Positions 7,569 through 14,387 of a DNA stretch of 25,904 bases are shown one piece after another. The notes beneath the pieces are model-generated. The model ran no database searches and was not told the DNA's origin. It saw nothing but the letters and a program-made list of their open reading frames with translations. Position numbers and translations under genes: made by a program. The DNA is from a virus: the IMG/VR virus record IMGVR_UViG_3300025781_000063, positions 1-25,904 of that record, one strand, 5' to 3'. Position 1 is the stretch's first letter. Each line of letters begins with the position of its first letter.

Positions 7569-7898
7569 ATGCCTTCAACAGTCACCGCCGGAATCGGCAT
7601 TTCATCTTTCTCTTCTGGAGTTATTAGCAAAGTTTCCACCTCCAAGAAGGTAGAGACCAAAGTCCTCAAAGATTACTCTGGAGCATTTTCTACTGCCGCA
7701 ACTTTTGACCCAACTGGCGAATTTTCAGCGGATGGTCAGGGCGATTACCCATCCATCACGCTCGGAGTGGCCAGCAGCAATATTCCTAGCACGATCTCCG
7801 GCGGCGTCATCATCATTGACTCCTTCAGTAAGACCGAGAAGGCCGACGATTTCGCCTCGTGGAGCTACAAGGGCAAGTGGTTCCCTGGGGCTTCCTAG
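7569..7898 (+). CDS. tail protein, paralogue B (tail-tube candidate)
   Basis: A 109-residue paralogue of the preceding gene (shared GIGISSF/GISSLG start, Lys-rich strand followed by SG, and a YKGKW ending that corresponds to LKWS in the neighbour). It is beta-rich, Ser/Gly/Thr-rich and Cys-free. Either copy could be the main tube protein, with the other a decoration or initiator form. It is separated from paralogue A by 21 nt (CCCCTAACTGACCTACCGCC) without a Shine-Dalgarno. Confidence 0.6.
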   Translation: MPSTVTAGIGISSFSSGVISKVSTSKKVETKVLKDYSGAFSTAATFDPTGEFSADGQGDYPSITLGVASSNIPSTISGGVIIIDSFSKTEKADDFASWSYKGKWFPGAS

Positions 7899-7922
7899 CG
7901 GGATACCAACTGACATTCTGAC

Positions 7923-8372
7923 ATGAACCTCCACGAAAACATGAGCCTGCTCGTTGATTCCGAGCATCCTCTCTCCTCTCCAAATACCCACGCCGTCGCC
8001 GCATCGCTTACTTGCGGTGGAACCCTAGCCGAGAACGGTTACCTCGACACAATCGAACAGGGGCCGGATGGCAAGCCTCGCCGGACAGTGGTCTGGTTGA
8101 TGAAATCCTCCGAGATTGAGTTCAATGCCTTTGCTGGGGAAAAAATCACTCAGGCCGAGTTTCTCAAGCGGTGGAACGACCGGACATGGATTCAGGAGAA
8201 TCCTGACCACCCGATAGCTTTCATGAAGTGCCTTATGGAGAATGTCTCGGCACTCCGTAATGAGATCAAAAATGCGTCATCAACGATCAAAGTGACCCGT
8301 GGAGGCCGCGCTGCTTTCATCCCGGCTAATGCAAGCGAGGCAGAGCGCCAAAAGCTCCTAGCAAAACTATGA
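7923..8372 (+). CDS. unknown protein before the tail chaperone
   Basis: A 149-residue soluble protein of unrecognised family. The N-terminal half is beta-prone with two Cys-free strands around TCGGTLAENGYLDTIEQ and RTVVWLMKSSEIEFNAF. The C-terminal half is helical (PIAFMKCLMENVSALRNEIKNASSTIKVT) and ends in an Ala/Arg/Glu-rich helix. The WLMKSSEIEF segment probably forms a core strand. The stop overlaps the chaperone start (ATGA). Position suggests a tail-assembly or tube-associated role. In many Proteobacteria phages a related slot holds a tail-fibre or tube-binding factor, but no function can be asserted. Confidence 0.6.
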   Translation: MNLHENMSLLVDSEHPLSSPNTHAVAASLTCGGTLAENGYLDTIEQGPDGKPRRTVVWLMKSSEIEFNAFAGEKITQAEFLKRWNDRTWIQENPDHPIAFMKCLMENVSALRNEIKNASSTIKVTRGGRAAFIPANASEAERQKLLAKL

Positions 8373-8770
8373 GCGATACGACTTCCACAATTAACGAGCG
8401 CATCTACCAGGAGGAGCCGGTTATCGGTGGGCGCAAGGTTCGTCCCTTCTCGAACTCGGTGAAGCTCAAGCTGGCAAGGATCTTTCGCTGGCTGGATCTC
8501 GACACAGACACGCAGAACGAGGAAATCCTTTGTGCATTCGCCTACCTCATCGCCGCCCCGATTGAGAGGGTCAGTCTCAATACGCTGAACAAGGAAGCCT
8601 ATCTTGCCGACAAAGATCGCTTCCTGGACGAAATCAGCGCGGAAGATCTGAAGGTGGCTGGAGAATGGTTTGTGACCGTGACGGCATTGGAGAAGGAGAC
8701 CTCGGTGGAAGTAGTTCCCAAGCCATCCAGCTCCGGCAGCGATAAGGATCAACCACCCCCAAACTCCTAG
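8369..8770 (+). CDS. tail assembly chaperone, short (G-like) form
   Basis: A 133-residue protein, the zero-frame product upstream of a programmed frameshift. It has an acidic/basic helical core (SVKLKLARIFRWLDLDTDTQNEEILCAFAYLIAAPI) and a Ser/Pro/Asp-rich C-terminus ending near a TAG at 8768-8770. Small helical proteins immediately before the tape measure, with a frameshifted extension, match lambda gpG in role: they bind the tape measure and organise tail assembly without entering the virion. Family identity is inferred from position and the frameshift architecture. Confidence 0.7.
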   Translation: MSDTTSTINERIYQEEPVIGGRKVRPFSNSVKLKLARIFRWLDLDTDTQNEEILCAFAYLIAAPIERVSLNTLNKEAYLADKDRFLDEISAEDLKVAGEWFVTVTALEKETSVEVVPKPSSSGSDKDQPPPNS

Positions 8771-8991
8771 AGCCTCCGTCTCTGGCCGCGCTGGTATTCA
8801 CGCTGGCCAAGGAGGGGGGCTTCACCGAAAGGGAGCTGATGGAGGAGATTCCCGTCTATCGGGTGAATGCCTACTACCATGCCGCTCTCCGCAGTCACGA
8901 TGTCTGGACGGTGAAAGAACAACCCCCCGTGGATGTGCAGATCGACGATCTGTTAGCCTTTGCGGCGGTTGACATGGCAGAGGAAGAGTGA
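8369..8991 (+). CDS. tail assembly chaperone, frameshifted (GT-like) form
   Basis: A -1 shift at 8758-8764 joins 132 zero-frame codons to 75 codons in the -1 frame (about 207 residues), ending in TGA at 8989-8991. The extension begins LLEPPSLAALVFTLAKEGGF and continues through RELMEEIPVYRVNAYYHAAL to FAAVDMAEEE. It has no start codon of its own at its 5' end and no Shine-Dalgarno, so frameshifting is the economical explanation. In lambda the analogous G and GT products must exist in a fixed ratio for tail assembly. The downstream gene starts with a GTGA overlap of this stop, implying that ribosomes do reach it. Confidence 0.75.
8758..8815 (+). promoter_or_regulatory. -1 ribosomal frameshift signal
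   Basis: Slippery heptamer C_CCA_AAC (8758-8764) is in zero-frame register, satisfying X_XXY_YYZ. After an 8-nt spacer comes a hairpin: CCTCC (8773-8777) with GGAGG (8811-8815), then TGGCCGCG (8783-8790) with CGC-T-GGCCA (8801-8809, one bulged T). An AAGGA at 8744-8748, 9 nt upstream of the heptamer, could act as an internal Shine-Dalgarno stimulator as in dnaX. All three stimulatory elements are at canonical spacing. Confidence 0.8.
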
Positions 8992-9638
8992 GCAAGACGG
9001 GACTGCACATTGATACCTCCAACTTTACTCGGGCCATTCAAGAGATGGCGCGGCTCACGGGGGCATCATACGAGGACATTGTTAAGGCAGAAATTGGCGC
9101 GACCCTTTCCCAAACAATCAAGAACACCAAGGCAGCAACTAGGGAGTCGATTAAGAAGTCGATGGAAAAGGGAGTCTGGATTCCAGACAAAAAGAACCCC
9201 AAGTATAGAGGTGGAAGAATTGTCCCACCTAATTGGAAAATGACCGCAGAGCAATGGGCATGGTTACAAGAGAGAACCAAGGAGAAATATAAGAGGGCCG
9301 GACTACTAAAGCAAAGCTGGCTAAAAATCATCAAGGAGACGGGGTCTCCAATACCAGGCAACGCCAAGATTTCCCCAAAGGCTGAAAGCGCGGCGGTGAA
9401 CGGCAAGAGGATGTTTATCCCGACATCACACAATCGCAGAACCTTCGGAAGCAAGGTTGGCTACGACATTGCCAACTATGCAAAGGCGGCGGTCCAATGG
9501 GGTCCGGCAAAGGTGGCATTTATTCGGGCAATCAATGGCAGGGTTGGGTATTTCCACCGCAATGTAAGGACTGGGGTATTCAAAAAGGTCGGAGACATCG
9601 CAAAGAAGTATCCAGGATTCAAGGTGAGGGGCATTTAG
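8988..9638 (+). CDS. unknown basic protein between tail chaperone and tape measure
   Basis: A 216-residue, strongly basic protein (many Lys/Arg, predicted pI high) starting with GTG that overlaps the frameshifted stop by 4 nt. The start is fixed by this overlap. An N-terminal helix (TRAIQEMARLTGASYEDIVKAE) is followed by Lys-rich helices and a Gly/Arg-rich beta section. No signal peptide, membrane segment or known motif is visible. It is probably tail-associated by context (for instance a minor tail or tube-binding protein), but its role is unknown. The AT content rises in this gene relative to the preceding head genes. Confidence 0.65.
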   Translation: MSKTGLHIDTSNFTRAIQEMARLTGASYEDIVKAEIGATLSQTIKNTKAATRESIKKSMEKGVWIPDKKNPKYRGGRIVPPNWKMTAEQWAWLQERTKEKYKRAGLLKQSWLKIIKETGSPIPGNAKISPKAESAAVNGKRMFIPTSHNRRTFGSKVGYDIANYAKAAVQWGPAKVAFIRAINGRVGYFHRNVRTGVFKKVGDIAKKYPGFKVRGI

Positions 9639-9655
9639 TTCTTTGACATTGGTGC

Positions 9656-11236
9656 ATGGGCAAGATGCCCAACGATGCATTAACGGCGAGCTTTGGTCTT
9701 GATATTGCACCTCTGACGCAATCGCTCAAGAGGGCAACATCTGCCGTCTCTGATGCGACCGCAAAAATGGGCAAGGGTTCATTTCGCGATTTAATTGCTC
9801 CGATTGCTGAGGTCGCCGCCGCTGTGGGATCGGTTGCCGCCATTATGGAGGGCATGAAGGGTGGCCTTGACCTAGGGAAGCAAATGCAACTAGCCCATGA
9901 GGAAACGGGCATTGCGGTTGGTCAACTTGTCATGCTCCGCAAGGCGGCAATGCAAGCTGGGATGGAGTTTGAGGAAATACCCAAAACCGTTTTCAAGATG
10001 CAAAACGCGATTGGCGAAGCACTTGGAGGAGGCGAAAAAGGTCGAGTTTTCAATCAATTAGGACTGGATCCCAAGATGCTGGCGACCATTGCTCCGGATG
10101 ACGCTTTGAGGAAAATAGGGGTGGCGGTGATGCACCTGGACAACCTCAACGACAGGGCGCGAGTTCTTAAAGAGATCTTCGGGCGCGGCGGATCTGAAAT
10201 GGCTCGTTTCTTCAATTCTCCAGAAATGAAGCAAGGCACAAAAATGACATCCTTGGCTAAAGTTTTGGATGAATATTCTGCCCTATTTAAAGAAATAGGG
10301 GAAAAAATGGAAAAGATCGGTCAGCACTTGAAGGAATTTTTCGTCGGTCTTGACAAAACGATCATGCCGTCAATCGGGAGAATGCTTGATAAGCTAGAAG
10401 GATTTGATTTTGAGAAATGGGGAGAGAACTTTGGAAACTCCATTGTTGGCATCATCGGAGACTTCAAGAACCGAATTATCGCCATCAAAGACGCATTAAA
10501 AGCAATCTTTCTTGGGGTAATTCCGCCATTTGCAAACGCCCTTTTTGTTATTTTCACGGAGGTTGCATCTTTCCTTGGAGAGAAAATCTCCAGTTCAGTA
10601 AAATATGCTTACGCTGGAACGCCAATCGGAACAGCAATCGGCTCACCATCTTATGATGCCGTTGCAAAAGAGAACATAGCAAAGAATCAAGAAAACCTTT
10701 TTAAGAATCTCTCCGACATGATGAAGGCGGGGACTATTTCCGAAAAGGATGCGGCCCTACAATGGAGAACCGCACTAATGCACAACAAAGGGGAGGATGT
10801 CAGGGGATACAGAGCCATCCAAGATACAACAACTTTTGAATCCCTTTCACAAAAAGCCTCAGAAGCAATTAAAAAAGGAGTTGATGATGCAAACCCTGCT
10901 TTTGTGGATTTTCAGAATGCGCTATCTCGCTTAATGGCTCCAATCCCAAAATTGCAGCAAGAAAACAATCTACAAGCCAAAGAAGCAAAAGAAGAAGCCG
11001 ATTCTTATATTCCGCATTCAGGAATCGCTGCAATAGGCGTTGCAAATCCAATTATGGGAATCATTGCCGACAGCCTTGCAAAAGTAGGAGGAGGAGGTTT
11101 TGCCGTTGGACCAGGGAGCAATCCGATCCTTGAGGAAAACAAACGCCAGACCTCGCTTCTTCAGTCCATCAATCAGGGGATCTTGAGAGCCGCTGCGGCC
11201 TCCGGCCCTCTTGAAGCTCAATTCAGCATCAATTGA
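9656..11236 (+). CDS. tail tape measure protein
   Basis: A 526-residue protein, mainly helical, starting MGKMPNDALTASFGLDIAPL. The alternative ATG at 9665 is also possible and puts TTGAC 17 nt upstream. The features are those of tape measure proteins: an N-terminal helical region with T-A-S-F-G-L-D, long amphipathic helices (TQSLKRATSAVSDATAKMG), a hydrophobic segment (LGVIPPFANALFVIFTEVAS, about 283-302) and a Gly/Ala-rich tail (KVGGGGFAVGPGSN). Tape length usually scales with tail length at about 1.5 angstroms per residue, which would imply a rather short tail of about 80 nm. That is an inference, not a measurement. The C-terminal third is markedly AT-richer than the N-terminal third. Confidence 0.88.
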   Translation: MGKMPNDALTASFGLDIAPLTQSLKRATSAVSDATAKMGKGSFRDLIAPIAEVAAAVGSVAAIMEGMKGGLDLGKQMQLAHEETGIAVGQLVMLRKAAMQAGMEFEEIPKTVFKMQNAIGEALGGGEKGRVFNQLGLDPKMLATIAPDDALRKIGVAVMHLDNLNDRARVLKEIFGRGGSEMARFFNSPEMKQGTKMTSLAKVLDEYSALFKEIGEKMEKIGQHLKEFFVGLDKTIMPSIGRMLDKLEGFDFEKWGENFGNSIVGIIGDFKNRIIAIKDALKAIFLGVIPPFANALFVIFTEVASFLGEKISSSVKYAYAGTPIGTAIGSPSYDAVAKENIAKNQENLFKNLSDMMKAGTISEKDAALQWRTALMHNKGEDVRGYRAIQDTTTFESLSQKASEAIKKGVDDANPAFVDFQNALSRLMAPIPKLQQENNLQAKEAKEEADSYIPHSGIAAIGVANPIMGIIADSLAKVGGGGFAVGPGSNPILEENKRQTSLLQSINQGILRAAAASGPLEAQFSIN

Positions 11237-11237
11237 T

Positions 11238-11918
11238 ATGCCCAACAACATTACCACGATTGTTTCAAAATCAGCCAGTTGGGACCCCAAGATTGGCAAT
11301 TTCATTACCACGACCACACTGGAAAGTCTTGGCGATTTCCCAACCATTCCTGGGGGGGCCGTGGATGTCACCAAGTCCATCCAAGATGGAGTCTATCGCG
11401 TCACCTACAAGGATTTGGGGGATAACACGGGTGAACAAACGAATAACAATAACAACACGACTTCCTATAACTACGAGGCCCACAGCAGCGTCTCCACCGA
11501 GCCGCTGATTACATTTGGAAGTTTTCAATCAGGTGGAGATTGGGCGCTGGATGACACGGCTCGTGATAAAATCAAAAAAGCAGAAGCTGATCCGACTCTT
11601 TGGAAAACTTATGTGGTCGGGACTGATGGTCTTTCAAAATATGCTGAATTCATCCTTAAGGGCATTGAATCGTTTTTTGCTCCCGCCATCACCCTTACCA
11701 TTACTGAAGATGAAACCAATACCCCCAACCTGGCTGACCTTGGCAAAATAGCCACATTAAATAATGCACCCACGCTTCCAAGTGGGGGGAACTGGCTTTT
11801 TTCTGGATGCAATTTTTCGGCCCTCCAGAATGGCAAATGGAGAGTTTCCAGAGAATATCGAGCCAGTGGAAAGGGTGGCTGGAACGAGGATCTGTACGGC
11901 AACGGTGGCGGGGCCTAG
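11238..11918 (+). CDS. tail tip protein candidate A, unknown
   Basis: A 226-residue protein (start taken as ATG 11238, 1 nt after the tape-measure stop). It has a Thr/Asn-rich, beta-prone body with an unusual Asn run (TNNNNNTT near residues 71-78) and a C-terminal Gly-rich stretch (GNGGGA). There are aromatic and charged patches (WKTYVVGTDGLSKYAEFILKG) but no signal peptide or membrane segment. The first gene after the tape measure is normally a distal tail or tail-tip component, so a tip role is likely by position. No family is recognised. Confidence 0.6.
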   Translation: MPNNITTIVSKSASWDPKIGNFITTTTLESLGDFPTIPGGAVDVTKSIQDGVYRVTYKDLGDNTGEQTNNNNNTTSYNYEAHSSVSTEPLITFGSFQSGGDWALDDTARDKIKKAEADPTLWKTYVVGTDGLSKYAEFILKGIESFFAPAITLTITEDETNTPNLADLGKIATLNNAPTLPSGGNWLFSGCNFSALQNGKWRVSREYRASGKGGWNEDLYGNGGGA

Positions 11919-11923
11919 TAGCA

Positions 11924-12595
11924 ATGAAAAGGCTTCCGAGATTATCCAAATCCGGCGTCCTTACCCCGGCGCAGTGGGATGCCGTGGCACGGGTCATTGA
12001 GGATAACTTCCGCGAGGCAACGGTTCAGCCGGGAGTCGGGTACACGGTGACCAATTCCCCAGGAGGGGCTTCTTTATCGATCAATGCTGGTAAAATGGGA
12101 TTTTCGGCCTCAGCCTTCCCATTCCAATGCACTTTGGTCACCTCAGCAGGCACAGAAGGTAGCCCTGCGACGACCAAGGTCCGCGTCGAGCTGAACAGCC
12201 ACGTTTGGAATTACTCACCTTGGCAAGATATCGCCATTACGGGGCTTTTTAATCCAGACGTCACATCCACCGGCTACCCTGTGGAGCATTTGCTGAATGA
12301 CCCCGATTACGTCATTTTGGATATGGCCTTTGATACGTCGGGAGGCGTCACCTCGGCGGCCATCACGACACAGGGAGCCGGTTCCATGGTGGACCCGACT
12401 CTTGCGGCATGGGATTCCTCGGGCAATGCGCTCTTTGCATCCGATTCATCCACGCCACCCCTTCAGACTGCTGGGAGGCTTGTCATCGCGGAATATGCCT
12501 CTGGGACGCTGACTCAGGTGGTAAATCAGAATCTCTATCTCTACGACATGGTGGTGGATGGGCAACTTGCCCGATACCCAAGGCCTCCCTATTGA
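11924..12595 (+). CDS. tail tip protein candidate B, unknown
   Basis: A 223-residue protein. I take ATG 11924 (MKRLPRLSKSGVLTPAQWDAV), 5 nt after the preceding stop, rather than the longer open frame that overlaps the upstream gene. It contains VARVIEDNFREATVQPGVGY near residues 20-39 (a helix leading to a beta region), a Gly/Thr/Ser-rich middle (NSPGGASLSINAGKMG) and a C-terminal beta section (GRLVIAEYASGTLTQVVN). The composition resembles receptor-binding or baseplate-like beta proteins. The identity is unknown, and no large gpJ-like protein is present nearby. Confidence 0.6.
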   Translation: MKRLPRLSKSGVLTPAQWDAVARVIEDNFREATVQPGVGYTVTNSPGGASLSINAGKMGFSASAFPFQCTLVTSAGTEGSPATTKVRVELNSHVWNYSPWQDIAITGLFNPDVTSTGYPVEHLLNDPDYVILDMAFDTSGGVTSAAITTQGAGSMVDPTLAAWDSSGNALFASDSSTPPLQTAGRLVIAEYASGTLTQVVNQNLYLYDMVVDGQLARYPRPPY

Positions 12596-12596
12596 G

Positions 12597-13346
12597 ATGG
12601 CCAAGGTATTTTCCATCACGCCGTTTAATTTCCCATGTTCGCTACTGCCATCTGACGGCAGCGTGGACACGACGTATTATCTCAAGCTCACCAAGGCCCA
12701 AGTCATTTGGCTGGCTTGGAAAGTAAAGGAATTTGCGGTGGATAATTTTTCGTATTCTGGGATGCCTGGGTTTCATGGGGTTGGGGTGGCAATCTATGGT
12801 CAATCTGGAAATTTTGATGGGTTCATGGTTTCCAATTCAGCGCAATTCACAATTGATCGAACTGGAGATAGCTACCCGTATCAGTCAGAGCGCGACATTG
12901 CCGCGAGAGGCGCCCAGATATGGGCTACAAATCCGTCCCAGAACGTCGGAACACCAACTGATAATATTTATGGATACCAACCCACGATCTCTTGTCAGGT
13001 CCAATCGACTTTCCGTGATGGTATTTGCTTTAGGGATCAAACCCATGATTGCTATTGGGTGCGACCTCCTTCGTTTAGGTTTTATTCATTTGAGGCAGTC
13101 GGGGAAGGGGATTTCATCACATGGGGAATTCATACTTCTGTTGATGCCAGCGAAATCAGTTCATCAATTCAAGTAGGGACATTGACGCTTTCTTTGACCG
13201 GTATTGATCCCATTTCCGTTCCATTAGTTCCCGATGCACTTGCACCAGGGTCTACTGGAATCGATTACTCAACAGCATCGGTGTCCACAATATCCATGAG
13301 CGATTCCGACACCTATCCCTATTCTGGTGACATGAACGATTTTTAG
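12597..13346 (+). CDS. tail tip protein candidate C, unknown
   Basis: A 249-residue protein starting MAKVFSITPFNFPCSLLPSD, 1 nt after the upstream stop. It is aromatic- and Ser/Gly/Thr-rich with few charges and a beta-sandwich-like composition. Notable blocks include WLAWKVKEFAVDNFSYSGMP, DRTGDSYPYQSERDIAARG and IQVGTLTLSLTGIDPISVPL. The last looks like an extended strand pair. No signal peptide is visible, so it is likely a virion structural protein such as a tail-tip or receptor-binding component. Its family is not recognised. Confidence 0.6.
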   Translation: MAKVFSITPFNFPCSLLPSDGSVDTTYYLKLTKAQVIWLAWKVKEFAVDNFSYSGMPGFHGVGVAIYGQSGNFDGFMVSNSAQFTIDRTGDSYPYQSERDIAARGAQIWATNPSQNVGTPTDNIYGYQPTISCQVQSTFRDGICFRDQTHDCYWVRPPSFRFYSFEAVGEGDFITWGIHTSVDASEISSSIQVGTLTLSLTGIDPISVPLVPDALAPGSTGIDYSTASVSTISMSDSDTYPYSGDMNDF

Positions 13347-13353
13347 CCCTTTG

Positions 13354-13371
13354 ACACCGCACTAGCGGTGT
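13354..13371 (+). promoter_or_regulatory. hairpin abutting a start codon
   Basis: A perfect 7-bp inverted repeat (ACACCGC and GCGGTGT, 4-nt ACTA loop) ends directly before the ATG of the next gene. No Shine-Dalgarno is present, and TTGAC (13351-13355) begins the element. It may limit or time translation of the fibre genes. Confidence 0.5.
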
Positions 13372-13731
13372 ATGCCAGCGACGTTTGACCTTACAGGCGA
13401 GAGACGCATTTTCTGCGGCGCTGATTACACCTATGGGGTGACGCTCAAGGATGGTTCAAATGCTGCTATCAACCTGACAAATTGCACTTTGGCCAGCCAG
13501 ATCCGCCGGACTCAATCTTCCTCCGATGTCCTGGCATCTTTTTCAGTGACGATCACCAATGCAGCCCAGGGCACGGCCACCTTGGCTCTCTCTGCTACCA
13601 CCACGGGCACACTTCCGGCCACGCCTGCCGATAGCTACTGGAAGCATGACGTTTTGTTAACCCGCGCTGATGGGACAAAGATCCGCATCCTTGAAGGGGA
13701 TGTTGAGGTTGATGCCGCTGTGACCCGCTGA
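13372..13731 (+). CDS. small tail fibre-associated beta protein
   Basis: A 119-residue beta-rich protein. It begins with a DLTGERRIFCGADYTYGVTL block and has Ig/jelly-roll-like periodic strands (CTLASQIRRTQSSSDVLASF, ATLALSATTTGTLPATPADS) and a C-terminal strand with acidic residues (RILEGDVEVDAAVTR). Small proteins of this kind precede fibre genes in many phages (for example N-terminal modules of baseplate upper proteins), usually acting as an adaptor or fibre attachment module. The gene is preceded by the hairpin at 13354-13371 and followed after 2 nt by the collagen-like fibre gene. Confidence 0.6.
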   Translation: MPATFDLTGERRIFCGADYTYGVTLKDGSNAAINLTNCTLASQIRRTQSSSDVLASFSVTITNAAQGTATLALSATTTGTLPATPADSYWKHDVLLTRADGTKIRILEGDVEVDAAVTR

Positions 13732-13733
13732 TT

Positions 13734-14384
13734 ATGGGCACGGACATTGAGGTTGTCGTTGATCCGGCGGCTATATCCACTGCCGTTACGGTTGATCCTG
13801 CCTCGGTGGTGACATTCGTGACATTGTCCGTGGGAGTTCCTGGGCCAGCAGGCCCAATAGGACCCGTTGGCCCAGCAGGCCCAGCGGGATCGTATGATCA
13901 ATCGCTTAATACCACCAATAGCCCTCGCTTCAATGATTTGGAAATTGACCAGCTTGGAGGAGGATCATTAGCGGGAGTGATTCAAAATCTCGGGAACAGC
14001 ATTCCGACCGACCTTGGTCAGCTATCCAATCGGCCGGGATACATAACAGGACTCCCGCAACCCCTAGATAGCGGAGCATGGCCCAATTTTAACGGGGTCA
14101 CATGGGCAAGTGGGTATAAAACTGCAAATTCTGCCTTGTATCAAGATGGTTCGATTCGTGTTGGGTGGAATGGATCAAGTTACAATAATCAATTAAACCC
14201 AGACGGTTCCGGAAGTTTTGCTGCCGGAGCTTTAACTATTGATTCTAGCGGCAATTTAACCGCCACAAATTTCACGCCATCGGCATATTTGACCGACGCC
14301 ACAGCATTTGATGCCGCAGGATCTGCAAATTCTGCCCTCTCTACCGCCACGACGCGCGCCATCGCTTTTGCCATTGCTCTCTAA
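13734..14384 (+). CDS. tail fibre protein with collagen-like stretch
   Basis: A 216-residue protein. Residues about 34-52 are a collagen-like Gly-X-Y run (GVPGPAGPIGPVGPAGPAG), which would form a short trimeric shaft. Before it is a beta-rich attachment region (EVVVDPAAISTAVTVDP) and after it a Gly/Asn/Ser-rich distal part. The last stretch (SAYLTDATAFDAAGSANSAL) resembles a repeated fibre coda found before chaperone or adhesin segments. Trimeric fibres with this design bind host surface glycans. It is 2 nt downstream of the adaptor gene and 3 nt upstream of the larger fibre gene. The length is short, so it may be a proximal fibre segment. Confidence 0.75.
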   Translation: MGTDIEVVVDPAAISTAVTVDPASVVTFVTLSVGVPGPAGPIGPVGPAGPAGSYDQSLNTTNSPRFNDLEIDQLGGGSLAGVIQNLGNSIPTDLGQLSNRPGYITGLPQPLDSGAWPNFNGVTWASGYKTANSALYQDGSIRVGWNGSSYNNQLNPDGSGSFAAGALTIDSSGNLTATNFTPSAYLTDATAFDAAGSANSALSTATTRAIAFAIAL

Positions 14385-14387
14385 ATC

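Noticed and set aside
11807-11923. Extended start of the tail-tip B gene inside the upstream gene
   Set aside because: The extra residues are Met/Trp/Gln-rich shadow sequence, and the ATG at 11924 lies 5 nt after the preceding stop.
12558-12596. Upstream start of the tail-tip C gene
   Set aside because: It would overlap the upstream coding end, whereas ATG 12597 lies 1 nt past the stop and begins a natural N-terminus.
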